Assembly: GCF_020618415.1 (NCBI RefSeq)
Contig: NZ_CP085345.1
Coordinates: forward strand, 2,232,001-2,296,000
Direction: 5' to 3'
Origin: Cupriavidus sp. MP-37
Lineage (GTDB): Bacteria > Pseudomonadota > Gammaproteobacteria > Burkholderiales > Burkholderiaceae
DNA: 64,000 nucleotides
A program made the position numbers and the translations under genes. This document shows positions 28,316 through 36,530 of the stretch, piece by piece. Position 1 is the first letter of the stretch, and each line of letters opens with the position of its first letter. The notes under the pieces were generated by a model, which saw nothing but the letters and a program-made list of their open reading frames with translations, was not told the DNA's origin and made no database searches.

Positions 28316-28800
28316 AACTCTGCGCACTTACCAGCCCCGACGGGTACTTCGAGCACTTCGAGCCCGGCATGCTGATCCGTCATGCGCGCGGCAAGACCGT
28401 GACAGAGATGGATAACGTGATGCTGACCAACATGGTCATGAACACGGCCGAAGGGCATTTCAACGAAGACGCCATGCGCCGCGCCGCCGGCGGCATCTTC
28501 GCGCAGCGGGTGGTCTTTGGCGGGATCAACCTGTCGATGGTGCTCGGGCTTGCGGCGCAGGATACCGCCGAGCAATGCCTGCAGGAACTGGCGCTCGACA
28601 AGATCCGCCTGTCGCATCCGGTGTTCCACGGCGACACGCTCTACGCCTTCACCGAGGTGCTGGCCAGGGAAGACGGCGACCGCGAGGATGCCGGCATCGT
28701 CCGCTTCCGCCACTACGGCGTGAACCAGGACGAAAAGCTGTGCGTGCAGGCAGAGCGCACTGCGCTGATCAAGCGCGAGAGCCATTGGGGCGGGCGATGA
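28312..28800 (+). CDS. MaoC-like acyl-CoA hydratase, second copy
   Basis: Encodes 162 residues of a hot-dog MaoC domain. GYFEHFEPGMLIRHARGKTVT is followed by EMDNVMLTNMVMNTAEGHFN and the strand LSHPVFHGDTLYAF. AAGGAGGCGG immediately precedes the ATG, which overlaps the acyl-CoA dehydrogenase stop. Its similarity of plan with the first MaoC gene suggests the two subunits together replace one fused two-domain mesaconyl/itaconyl-CoA hydratase. Confidence 0.87.
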   Translation: MKLCALTSPDGYFEHFEPGMLIRHARGKTVTEMDNVMLTNMVMNTAEGHFNEDAMRRAAGGIFAQRVVFGGINLSMVLGLAAQDTAEQCLQELALDKIRLSHPVFHGDTLYAFTEVLAREDGDREDAGIVRFRHYGVNQDEKLCVQAERTALIKRESHWGGR

Positions 28801-30038
28801 GCGCAGATGGCCACACCAGGGGCGCGCTCGACGGCATGGTGGTGCTCGACCTGACCCAGATGCTGGCCGGCCCGTATTGCTCGATGATGCTCGCCGACCA
28901 GGGCGCGCGCGTGATCAAGATCGAGCCGCCCGGGGGCGACCAGACCCGCCGCAACGGCCCGCATCTCGACGGCGCGTTGCGGATGGAGTCAGGCGGCTTC
29001 GGCGGCTACTTCGGCTCGATCAACCGCAACAAGGAATCGCTGGTGCTGGACCTGAAGCGGCCCGCCGGACGCGAGACCCTGCTGCGGCTCGTGCGTGGCG
29101 CCGATGTGCTGGTCGAGAACTACCGCGCCGGTGTGATGGAGCGCTTCGGGCTGGGCTATGAACGGCTCGCCGGGGAGAACCCGAAGCTCGTGTACGCGGC
29201 GCTGCGCGGCTTCGGCGACCCGCGCAGCGGCGCAAGCGCCTACGCCGGCTGGCCCGCCTACGATCCCGTCGCGCAGGCCATGGGCGGCATCATGGGGATT
29301 ACCGGAGCGCAGCGCGGTGGCGCACCGACCAAGATCGGCCCCGGCGTCGGCGATATCGTGCCGGCCATGTTCCTGGCCTATGGTGTTGCGGCGGCGTGCT
29401 GGCATGCGCAGCGCACCGGTCGCGGCCAGTTCGTCGATGTGGCCATGGTCGACGCCGTGCTGGCGGTGTGCGAGCGCATGGTGTTCCAGTACAGCGCCTC
29501 GGCGCAGGCGCCGGGACCGGAGGGCAACGGCCATCCGCTGCTGTGCCCGTTCGGCCTGTTCCCGGCCAGCGACGGCCATATCAGCCTGGGGGTGCCGAAC
29601 GACCGCTTCTGGCGGCTGCTGGTGGAACGGATGGGCCATCCATCATGGGCCGACGATCCGCGCTTTGCCACCAACGAACTGCGTGTTCGCCACCGCGCCG
29701 AGGTGGAGCAGGCGGTCGCCGCCTGGACCGTGCGCCACACCAAGCGTGCGCTGGCCGGGATGCTCGGCGGCGAGGTGCCGTTCGGGCCGGTGTTCGATGC
29801 CGCCGACATCTTCGACGATCCGCATTTCCGCATCCGCGGGATGCTGGTCGAGGCCGAGCAGCCTGGCGCGGCGCGCCCGCTGACGATTGCCGGCAGTCCG
29901 GTGCGCATGAGCGCCACGCCTGGCGGCGTACGGCGGCGTGCGCCGATGACTGGCGAGCACACCGACCGTACCCTCGCCGACCTCGGCTTCAATGCCGGCG
30001 AGATCGCCGCGCTGCGCGCGGATGGCGTGGTGCAGTAG
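28797..30038 (+). CDS. CaiB/BaiF-type (family III) CoA-transferase
   Basis: Encodes 413 residues. Family III signatures are VVLDLTQMLAGPYCSMMLADQG (residues ~15-36), INRNKESLVLDLKRPAGRE, DVLVENYRAGVMERFGL and GRGQFVDVAMVDAVL, the last probably containing the catalytic Asp. It transfers CoA between carboxylic acids, most likely from succinyl-CoA to the pathway's dicarboxylate as in itaconate CoA-transferase. The start overlaps the MaoC stop by 4 bases. Confidence 0.92.
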   Translation: MSADGHTRGALDGMVVLDLTQMLAGPYCSMMLADQGARVIKIEPPGGDQTRRNGPHLDGALRMESGGFGGYFGSINRNKESLVLDLKRPAGRETLLRLVRGADVLVENYRAGVMERFGLGYERLAGENPKLVYAALRGFGDPRSGASAYAGWPAYDPVAQAMGGIMGITGAQRGGAPTKIGPGVGDIVPAMFLAYGVAAACWHAQRTGRGQFVDVAMVDAVLAVCERMVFQYSASAQAPGPEGNGHPLLCPFGLFPASDGHISLGVPNDRFWRLLVERMGHPSWADDPRFATNELRVRHRAEVEQAVAAWTVRHTKRALAGMLGGEVPFGPVFDAADIFDDPHFRIRGMLVEAEQPGAARPLTIAGSPVRMSATPGGVRRRAPMTGEHTDRTLADLGFNAGEIAALRADGVVQ

Positions 30039-30112
30039 GTATCGCGCCAGGTCGTGACCAGGCGACAGGCATCAAGAGAACTACACGAGTACAACAAGCA
30101 GGAGACAACATC

Positions 30113-31024
30113 ATGCAAGAGAAGACCAAGCGGCTGCGCCGCTGCCAGCTGTCGGTGCCGGGCTCGAGCGAGAAGATGATGGCCAAGGCCGCGGCCATGG
30201 GCGTGGACTTTGTTTTCCTCGACCTGGAAGACGCCGTGGCGCCCAGCGAGAAGCGCCCGGCACGGCGCAAGATCGTCGATGCGCTCAACGGGCTCGACTG
30301 GGGCCGCACCACGCGCTGCGTGCGCATCAACGACCTGACCACCGAGTACGCCTACGAGGACATCATCGAAGTGGTCGAGGGCGCCGGCCGCAACCTCGAT
30401 GTGATCATGCTGCCGAAAGCCATGTCGGCGGCGGATGTGCAGTTCGTCGACAAGCTGCTGTCGATGATGGAAAAGAAGCTCGGCCTGCGCCACCGCATCG
30501 GCATCGACGTGCTGATCGAGGAAGTCGAGGCGATGATGAACGTCGAAGCCATCGCCGCGTCGACACCGCGGCTGGAATGCCTGATCTTCGGCATGGGCGA
30601 CTACTCGGCCAGCCAGGGCGTGTCCATGCGCGACATCGGCGGCAGCGGAGGTTACCCGGGCGACATCTGGCACTACCAGCGCCAGCGGCTGACGATTGCC
30701 GCGCGCGCCTACCGGCTCGACGCCGTCGACGGCCCGTTCGCCGACTTCCGCAGTCCCGATGCGTTCCGCGAGGAAGCGCGCCGCGCCATGATCCTCGGCA
30801 TGGTCGGCAAGTGGGCGATTCATCCGTCGCAGGTCGAGCTTGCGCAGGAGGTGTTCTCGCCGGCCGCTGCTGACGTGGCACGTGCCCGCGACATGATCCG
30901 CGCCTATGACGAAGCGCTGTCGCAAGGCCTGGGCGCGGTCCAGTACGAGGGCAAGATGATCGACATCGCCTCGGTCCGCATCGTCAGGAACCTGGTGCAG
31001 CGCGCCGACCTGATCGGCATGTAA
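30113..31024 (+). CDS. CitE-like acyl-CoA lyase, second copy (malyl/citramalyl-CoA lyase type)
   Basis: Encodes 303 residues. RCQLSVPGSSEKMMAKAA, the metal-binding region VDFVFLDLEDAVAPSEKR, DVIMLPKAMS, and the C-terminal GMVGKWAIHPSQVE match the malyl-CoA / beta-methylmalyl-CoA / citramalyl-CoA lyases more closely than the first copy, including the GDYSASQG loop. It should release acetyl-CoA and pyruvate or glyoxylate from the hydrated CoA ester, the last step of the pathway. AGGAGACAACATC precedes the ATG. Confidence 0.9.
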   Translation: MQEKTKRLRRCQLSVPGSSEKMMAKAAAMGVDFVFLDLEDAVAPSEKRPARRKIVDALNGLDWGRTTRCVRINDLTTEYAYEDIIEVVEGAGRNLDVIMLPKAMSAADVQFVDKLLSMMEKKLGLRHRIGIDVLIEEVEAMMNVEAIAASTPRLECLIFGMGDYSASQGVSMRDIGGSGGYPGDIWHYQRQRLTIAARAYRLDAVDGPFADFRSPDAFREEARRAMILGMVGKWAIHPSQVELAQEVFSPAAADVARARDMIRAYDEALSQGLGAVQYEGKMIDIASVRIVRNLVQRADLIGM

Positions 31025-31119
31025 CGGCATGCCCTCCGTGCCGGCCGTGGCGCATAGCCGCGGCCACGTTGCCCGCGGTTCATCACGGGCACGGACTTGA
31101 AGCATTCGGGAGAAGACCC

Positions 31120-32157
31120 ATGCATTTCATAGCTGGTTCGGGCAACGCATTGCCCGCGGATACCGTCAACCTGCGCCGGCGCCAATGGCTCGGCGCCGCG
31201 GCCGGGGCGGCTGTGCTGCCCTGGCTGCTGCCACGCCAGGCGCTTGCCGGCGACTGGCCTTCGCGCCCGATCCGGATCATCGCGGCGCAGGCGCCGGGCT
31301 CGTCCAACGACAGCACCGCGCGCGCGTTCGCCGAGTTCTTCTCCGCCAGGCTGAAGGTGCCAGTGGTGGTGGAAAACAAGCCCGGCGGCATCGGCATGAT
31401 CGCCGCCGAAGCCGTGGCCCGTGCCAAGCCCGACGGGTGCACGCTGCTGTGCACCTTGCACAGCCAGCTGGCGCAAGCGCCGGTGCTGCTGAAGAAGCCG
31501 CCCATCGACCCCGCGCGCGAGCTTACGCCGGTCGCCTCGATGAGTACCGGCGTCGGCGTGATGGTGGCGACCAGGGGCCTGCCCGCCAGCACCTTCAAGG
31601 AACTGATCGCGCTGGCGCAGAAGCGTCCGGTCAGCGTCGGCAACTACGGCATCGGCTCGGGCTGGCAATTGATGGTGGCGCAGCTGAAGAAGCTGACCGG
31701 GGCGCAGCTCGACATCATCAACTACAAGGGCACCGGGGCGATGATCGGCGACCTGCTGGCGGGGCATATCGATATCGGCGCCGGTTCGCTGCTCGGCATG
31801 TCGGGTGGGCTGGCGTCCGGCGGGCTCAAGCCGCTGCTGGTGATCTCCGGACCGCGTTCGGCCAAGTTGCCTGGCATACCGACCTGGACGGACGAGGGCA
31901 TCTCGGACCCCGTGTTCAGCAACCTGGCGGAGTGCAACATGCTGCTGGGACCCGCCGGGCTGCCTGCCGGCATCGTCTCGACGCTCGCCACGCTGGTGCG
32001 GCAGTCGGTCACCGAATCGGAGGCGGTCAGGAACGTGCGCGAGCAGTTGGGCAGCCAGGACACGCCGCTGACCGGTGAAGCGCTGCAGCGGTTCATCGGC
32101 CGCACCTGGCCGACCTACCAGGCCATGACGAGGTCGGTGGGACTCCAGATGGAATGA
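31120..32157 (+). CDS. Bug family (TctC) periplasmic binding protein
   Basis: Encodes 345 residues. RRRQWLGAAAGAAV is a Tat-like signal, cut after ALA near residue 43. The mature protein has the TctC/Bug layout: WPSRPIRIIAAQAPGSSNDSTARA, VVVENKPGGIGMIAAEAVARAKPDG and VGNYGIGSGWQL. Such proteins bind di- and tricarboxylates for tripartite tricarboxylate transporters; the TctAB membrane genes are not here and are probably elsewhere. Its position at the end of the operon supports a dicarboxylate substrate. GGGAGAAGA precedes the ATG at 31120. Confidence 0.88.
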   Translation: MHFIAGSGNALPADTVNLRRRQWLGAAAGAAVLPWLLPRQALAGDWPSRPIRIIAAQAPGSSNDSTARAFAEFFSARLKVPVVVENKPGGIGMIAAEAVARAKPDGCTLLCTLHSQLAQAPVLLKKPPIDPARELTPVASMSTGVGVMVATRGLPASTFKELIALAQKRPVSVGNYGIGSGWQLMVAQLKKLTGAQLDIINYKGTGAMIGDLLAGHIDIGAGSLLGMSGGLASGGLKPLLVISGPRSAKLPGIPTWTDEGISDPVFSNLAECNMLLGPAGLPAGIVSTLATLVRQSVTESEAVRNVREQLGSQDTPLTGEALQRFIGRTWPTYQAMTRSVGLQME

Positions 32158-32208
32158 TGGGTGGAACCGGTGCCGCTACCTTTCGGCATGAACCGGTTCG
32201 CCAGCTGC

Positions 32209-32230
32209 CCGGCCGCACTGTCGCGGCCGG
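32209..32230 (+). terminator. Possible hairpin terminator after the TctC gene
   Basis: CCGGCCGC, loop ACTGTC and GCGGCCGG form a perfect 8-bp stem 50 bases after the tctC-type stop. There is no T run, so it may be Rho-dependent or only a stem. Confidence 0.35.
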
Positions 32231-32371
32231 GGCGGCGTGTGTCAGGCAACACCACAAAGCACTAGCAAGACCCGTCCAGCAAACCGTTCGGGGCACCGGC
32301 AGCCCTCTGCACGTGCTGCCAGGCCGGACCCGGCCGCTTTCCTACGCCGCTCTGGCGGGCGTGTGGTGGGG

Positions 32372-32891
32372 GTCATGACGACTCAGTCTCAGGACACAAC
32401 GCCTCTGCCATCTGATCCACCTGCATTTTGATCATCGCCAGCAGGCAATGGACGCCGTGGCATCCCTCGGACCGTTCGCTTTCCACTTCCAGCAGCGACA
32501 GGACACTACCCAGGCCGGCCTGGACCCGCTCGAGCGATTCAAGCGTTTCCGCCGGAATGCCGACGAAGATGGTTTCGTGCTGGGGATGGGTTTTTGCTTG
32601 CATTGCGCTCTCCTGAAGAAGGTTGGGAGACCCGCCTGATGCAAAACAGTAGAGGGTGGCGGGCCAGACAGCGGGGGTCGAAATACCGGATCACCAACGA
32701 AGCCCGGCCAGCCTGACGGCTGCCCCGCCCGGCCCGCCGTAGTGGAACGACGCGCGCGTGCGTATGGGGGATGGTCGCCTGAGCGACCATCCGTTGATGA
32801 TATGCGGGTTTCGACTCCCGATCACCGTTGTTTCGGTGATGGGCTTAGTTTTGCCTTTTCAGTGCGGGATGGCGATCAGACGATTCGCAAT
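32372..32891 (-). repeat. Duplicated ~520-bp module, copy A (small gene plus structured leader)
   Basis: About 520 bases recur at 34015-34536 in the same orientation, diverged by scattered substitutions. On the minus strand each copy has a ~285-base leader followed by a 76-codon gene. The leader holds a 10-bp perfect hairpin (GGATGGTCGC, loop, GCGACCATCC; 32769-32792) and a smaller one near 32820-32839 (ATCACCG/CGGTGAT). Conservation of the untranslated part suggests a regulatory RNA element. Confidence 0.85.
32373..32603 (-). CDS. Small acidic protein, module copy A (unknown function)
   Basis: Encodes 76 residues: HETIFVGIPAETLESLERVQ, then EVESERSEGCHGVHCLLAMI and an acidic C-terminus. No membrane segment or signal; mostly predicted helical, with two Cys in GCHGVHC. 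I do not recognise a named family with certainty; it resembles the short DUF3077-like proteins found near structured leaders in pseudomonads and Burkholderiaceae, but this is weak. AGGAGAGCGCA precedes the ATG. Most differences from copy B are conservative (E/D, V/I, M/I), suggesting selection on the protein. Confidence 0.72.
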   Translation of the reverse strand: MQAKTHPQHETIFVGIPAETLESLERVQAGLGSVLSLLEVESERSEGCHGVHCLLAMIKMQVDQMAEALCPETESS

Positions 32892-32969
32892 ATTCTTGTT
32901 CTGGAAAGACGGCAGCTCAATCTTCTTGTCCTGCGAACGCTTCACGAGACCCGGAGCGCCCCGGGCCAC

Positions 32970-33854
32970 TCACCCCAGCCTGGTACCGGTGGCACGCGCC
33001 AGTTCGGCCAGCAACGCGTCCTGGAAGCGGATGTCGTTGACTGCCGGATGCGGCCTCTGGCGCTGCTGGTGGTACCAGTAGCCGCCGCTGGTCAGCGCCG
33101 CGGGCTCGTCACTGGTAGCGAGCCACTCCTGCGTCAGGTGCCCCAGCCGCAGGTCGTCCGGCGCGTCCGGGCCTCCCATCTTCGTCGGCACCCAGCCCGG
33201 GTCGACGGCGTTGCTGATCACGTCTGGCCACAGCCGCGCAACGGCTGCGGAGAGGGTAGTGATGAAGAGCTTGCTCTCCGAGTAGCCGCCCGTGGCCGTG
33301 CGGCCCGACCAGTCCAGCCCGGCAAGCGTGGCGCGTGCGCCGCGGTGCATGCTGCTGCTAAGGTAGATCAGGCGCCGGGGGCGCTGGACCAGCGCCGTCA
33401 GCAGGTACGGTGCCACGACGTTGATCACCATCAGTTGCGCACCGGAGATGACGGCGGCGTTGTGGATGACAGCGTCCATCCTGCCAATCGCATTGACCTG
33501 GCGGGCGAGATCGCGGATTTGCGCAACGTCCGACAGGTCGCCGATCGTGGCGATGGCGCCCTGGTCCACCAGTGCTTTCACGGCGGGCTGCCGGGCCTGC
33601 GAGCGGACGTGCACGACCACCTGGTGGCCGTCGGCCAGCAGCGTCCGGGCCGCGGCATGGCCCAGTCCGTCGGATGAGCCGGTGATGAACACGCGCGCCT
33701 TGCGGCCTGCACCACGTCGGGCGCTGGACATGGGGGGCTGCGTGCGGGGATCCGCGGGCGTCTGCGCCCAGGAGTTCGTGGCGGCGATCAACGATCCCGC
33801 GGCCAGGGCCGGACCCAGGCCGGCGCCTGTGGCGAGAAACTTTCTGCGATCCAT
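32970..33854 (-). CDS. Tat-exported short-chain dehydrogenase/reductase
   Basis: Encodes 294 residues. The N-terminus MDRRKFLATGAGLGPALAAG is a twin-arginine signal, cut near SWA at about residue 30. The SDR domain follows: FITGSSDGLGHAAA (cofactor loop), DAVIHNAAVISG, IYLSSSMHRGA (catalytic Ser) and GGYSESKLFIT (YxxxK). Export of an SDR is unusual; Tat would carry the folded NAD(P)-bound enzyme. The ATG at 33854 has AGGAGG at correct spacing, better than the in-frame ATG 6 bases earlier. It lies between the two copies of the small-gene module on the same strand. Confidence 0.85.
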   Translation of the reverse strand: MDRRKFLATGAGLGPALAAGSLIAATNSWAQTPADPRTQPPMSSARRGAGRKARVFITGSSDGLGHAAARTLLADGHQVVVHVRSQARQPAVKALVDQGAIATIGDLSDVAQIRDLARQVNAIGRMDAVIHNAAVISGAQLMVINVVAPYLLTALVQRPRRLIYLSSSMHRGARATLAGLDWSGRTATGGYSESKLFITTLSAAVARLWPDVISNAVDPGWVPTKMGGPDAPDDLRLGHLTQEWLATSDEPAALTSGGYWYHQQRQRPHPAVNDIRFQDALLAELARATGTRLG

Positions 33855-33975
33855 GGGCATGTCCTCCTGTATCTCCGCCTGCCTTGTCGGAGCCTGGGAT
33901 GCCGAGAGCGCGCACAGGGCTGGCAAGGCCCTGGCACGGCATCTGGCGACGACCCCTAGCGTGAAATAGTACGCG

Positions 33976-34006
33976 CCTTTGCCGGCTGCAGGGCAGCCGG
34001 CAAAGG
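33976..34006 (-). terminator. Strong hairpin after module copy B
   Basis: CCTTTGCCGGCTGC (33976-33989), loop AGG and GCAGCCGGCAAAGG (33993-34006) form a perfect 14-bp stem. It starts 10 bases past the stop of the small gene copy B and before the SDR start. No T run follows on the minus strand, so it may slow or end transcription or protect the message end. Confidence 0.6.
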
Positions 34007-34014
34007 CCTCGGGT

Positions 34015-34536
34015 GTCATAACGACTCAGCCTCAGGGCACAACGCCTCCGCGATCTGATCAACGTGCATTTTGATCATCGCCAGCAGGCAATGGACGCCG
34101 TGGCAGCCCTCGGACCGTTCGCTTTCCACTTCCAGCAGCGACAGGACGCTACCCAGGCCGCCCTGGATCCGGTCGAGCGATTCCAGGGTTTCCGCCGGAA
34201 TGCCGACGAAGATGGTTTCGTGCTGGGGATGGGGTTTCTCTTGCATTGCGTTCTCCTGAAGAAGGGTGGGAGACCCGCGGGATGCAAAAACAGTAGAGGG
34301 TGGCGGGCCTGACAGCGGGGGTCGCAATACCGGCTCTCTGACGAACACCGGCCAGCCTTATCGGCTGCCCCGCCCGGCCCGCCATGGTGAAGCGACGCGC
34401 GCGTGCATGTGGGGATGGTCGCATGAGCGACCATCCGTCAGAGAGAATAGCGAGTTGCGACACCCGATCACCGTTGTTTCGATGATGGGCTTAGTTTTGC
34501 CTTTTCGGTGGGGTATGGCGATCAGACGATTCGCAA
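34015..34536 (-). repeat. Duplicated ~520-bp module, copy B
   Basis: Second copy of the module at 32372, offset 1643 bases, same orientation. The 10-bp hairpin is kept (34413-34436, same GGATGGTCGC stem, loop ATGA instead of CTGA). GATGGGCTTAGTTTTGCCTT in the distal leader is identical in both copies. Between 34537 and 34683 I see no gene. Confidence 0.85.
34016..34246 (-). CDS. Small acidic protein, module copy B (unknown function)
   Basis: Encodes 76 residues nearly identical to copy A (about 67 of 76 positions), with the same GCHGVHCLLAMIKM core. The ATG at 34246 is preceded by AGGAGAACGCA. The frame is open upstream for 34 codons but that part covers the conserved leader and lacks protein-level constraint. 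Function unknown. Confidence 0.72.
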   Translation of the reverse strand: MQEKPHPQHETIFVGIPAETLESLDRIQGGLGSVLSLLEVESERSEGCHGVHCLLAMIKMHVDQIAEALCPEAESL

Positions 34537-34683
34537 TCTTGGGGCGCTTCGTCAGACGACCTTCGTGAGGGCTGCCGGGCGGCAGCTAGCGACCCTTTGG
34601 AGACACCCAGGTTTAGCGCAGCGAAGGTTCGCCTTCAGCTTCAACGAAGATATCGATCTGAGTGGTTGAGCCAGAGGCTTCAA

Positions 34684-34716
34684 ACAAAAAAGCCCGTTGC
34701 TTACGACAACGGGGCT
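34684..34716 (-). terminator. Rho-independent terminator of the small secreted protein gene
   Basis: CCCGTTG and CAACGGG with loop CTTACGA form the stem. The complement of the A run at 34685-34691 gives a T tract on the minus strand. It lies about 25 bases past the stop at 34739. Confidence 0.8.
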
Positions 34717-34738
34717 GGGCTGCGCATGCCGCTCGATT

Positions 34739-35041
34739 TCAGGGGCGAATCACAACTTGCGGGCTAACGACAATGGCGGGCTCAGGATAGTAGACCGCGC
34801 CAGGCGGATGGTACGCGGCGGGGCGGTCCTTGCACTTGCGCTCTTCCTTATACTCGCCATTCTTTTCCCATTTCCGTTCGACCTTGCAGCGGCCGTCCCA
34901 GTACTCTTCCTTATAATCGCCGCCCTTGTGCTTGCGTCCATAGCCGTGGCCCGATTCATCCTTCCACGGGTCGGCATGCGTGACAACTGATGTAGCGCTC
35001 AAGCCTGCTAGCAGGAGCAGGCTGACGAAATGGCGAACCAT
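34739..35041 (-). CDS. Small secreted charged protein (unknown function)
   Basis: Encodes 100 residues. MVRHFVSLLLLAGLSATSVV is a signal peptide, cut after THA. The mature part is rich in Lys, Glu, Tyr and Trp with an imperfect repeat (GGDYKEEYWDGRCKVERKW, then NGEYKEERKC) and two Cys that could form a disulfide. The C-terminus is Pro/Tyr/Val-rich. It resembles short periplasmic hypothetical proteins with repeated K-x-E-x-W motifs in Burkholderiaceae. The ATG at 35041 is chosen because the signal starts there. Confidence 0.75.
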   Translation of the reverse strand: MVRHFVSLLLLAGLSATSVVTHADPWKDESGHGYGRKHKGGDYKEEYWDGRCKVERKWEKNGEYKEERKCKDRPAAYHPPGAVYYPEPAIVVSPQVVIRP

Positions 35042-35238
35042 ACAGAACCCCAACGTTAAGTTGTTTGCGATAAGCCGAGGGGAGCAGCAAATGCGGTCAG
35101 CGACTGTATCGAGCCGTAACGCCAGTAACTCTGCCACTCTTCCTGCGCGAGGAGCCTGAAGCAGGGTCTAGGTGCGGCGCTGATTACTTTCAGGCTGCTT
35201 TCGCGCCGCCACTATGGTGGAAAACCGTCCCCAAGCCT

Positions 35239-36000
35239 TCAAATCGCGGCTTCCGTCGCGGCGCCACGCCTTGATTTCCCGGTGGCCCCGGCTTTGCGCT
35301 GCTGAAGGTACTTCAGGACAAGGTCTGTGGTGTGCTGGAAATGGTCCGATAGCAGCTTGCACGCTTTCGTCGCATCCCGCGCCAGGATGGCGTTGACCAC
35401 GGCTTCATGCTCGGCCGCGACATCGCGGCTTCGCTCCGCCTTCGGCGCAGCCAGGGACAAAACACGATAGCGTGCGGTCTGGTCTCTCAGCACTCTCGAG
35501 AACCGCCGCATCCAGGGCGAGCGGCACCCGGCGATCAGTACTTCGTGAAACTCTGCATGGGCATTTTCCCATTCGGGATTCAGGGTGCCGCCCTGACCGC
35601 GCAACACCATGGGAATGCGCGTAAGCCGATGGTGAGCAGCCATCACTTCGGATTCCCACGCGATATCGGCGGATTCAATGGCATCACGCAAGGCAGCAGT
35701 CTCGATCTGCTGCCTGACGCGAGTGACATCCAGTAATTCATCGAGCGAGAGTTCCGCGACACGGAATCCTTTCTGGTCGATGGCCAGAACGAAGCCCGTC
35801 GTGCACAGGCGTGAAAGCGCCTCGCGCAGCGGGATGACGCCGGCCTGATACCGGTCGGCCAGTTCTTTCAGGCGCAGCTTGCTGCCGGCGGGCAGCTTGC
35901 CGTTGATGATGTCTTCGCGAACCGCCTGCTCAAGGACCGACGCCCAGGTGCGCCCGCCCAGGTCAGGCGGGACGGCGGTGGTATCGTCGTTGACGGCCAT
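35239..36000 (-). CDS. GntR-family (FCD) transcriptional regulator
   Basis: Encodes 253 residues from the ATG at 36000, or 272 from an ATG at 36057. The winged helix-turn-helix (~15-85) includes AVREDIINGKLPAGSKLRLKE and GVIPLREALSRLCTTGFV. The all-helical FCD effector domain (~95-235) has metal-ligand positions such as HAEFHEVLIAG and EHEAVVNAILARD. The start is unsettled: neither has a clear ribosome site, and the 36057 start abuts an AT-rich palindrome-like site. Upstream of the aromatic operon on the same strand, it may control that operon and itself. Confidence 0.87.
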   Translation of the reverse strand: MAVNDDTTAVPPDLGGRTWASVLEQAVREDIINGKLPAGSKLRLKELADRYQAGVIPLREALSRLCTTGFVLAIDQKGFRVAELSLDELLDVTRVRQQIETAALRDAIESADIAWESEVMAAHHRLTRIPMVLRGQGGTLNPEWENAHAEFHEVLIAGCRSPWMRRFSRVLRDQTARYRVLSLAAPKAERSRDVAAEHEAVVNAILARDATKACKLLSDHFQHTTDLVLKYLQQRKAGATGKSRRGAATEAAI

Positions 36001-36057
36001 GTTTGCTGACTTGGCTGGCACGGTGAGTCTCGCAGAATGATAGATAGTGGCATTCAT

Positions 36058-36070
36058 TATATATATTTCT
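36058..36070. promoter_or_regulatory. AT-rich site upstream of the GntR gene
   Basis: TATATATATTTCT (36058-36070) lies just upstream of the earlier GntR start. The identical 13-mer recurs at 40693-40705 in the divergent promoter of the aromatic cluster. In a strongly GC-rich region this suggests a shared operator, plausibly for the GntR protein. Confidence 0.4.
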
Positions 36071-36094
36071 GGACTTACCGTACGCCGTGGTGCC

Positions 36095-36380
36095 TCAGTA
36101 GCCGCCGCCTGACGGAAGGTGCAGCCTCGACGATACCGGCAAGGCCTCCAGCCCGCAGCGCTGTCGCACCCATCCCCATAGTTCTTGCGGAAAGAGCAGC
36201 GTGACCAATATGGCGGCAGCACCCAGGCCGATCCGGTAGCCGGTACCATACTGGCCGAACCAACGGTCAAGTGCCCGGCAAGGGCCCAGGTGCCGATCGC
36301 GAAATAACCACCATGGAGACGGAAGGCGATCGGTGCAACCACGGCAGCCGCACCGGCCGCGATGCGTTCACGTGGTTCAT
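36095..36380 (-). pseudogene. livM: livM remnant with two internal deletions
   Basis: A ribosome site and ATG at 36380 (MNHVNASRPVR) start a gene that breaks off after about 10 codons. In another frame a middle piece reads APIAFRLHGGYFAIGTWALAG, a LivM signature. A third frame then reads YGTGYRIGLGAAAILVTLLF and PQELWGWVRQRCGLEALPV, the LivM C-terminus, ending in a stop at 36095. The three pieces are in the order and strand of an intact LivM (compare GGYFAVGTW and YGTWYLIGLG in the gene at 62530). About 250 codons are missing in two gaps. Confidence 0.8.
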
Positions 36381-36530
36381 GTCTTCCTCCATGTTTGCGC
36401 CTTGTTATGTGTCTCTAATTCAGGCGCGTGCTCCCCTGGCGCCAGGCATGCCCGGCGCCATTGGCTGACGGTGTGATAAAGCCCGCGGCCAGCGGCTGCC
36501 GCCGTCAGGCCTTACGCGCGTTGGCCGGCG

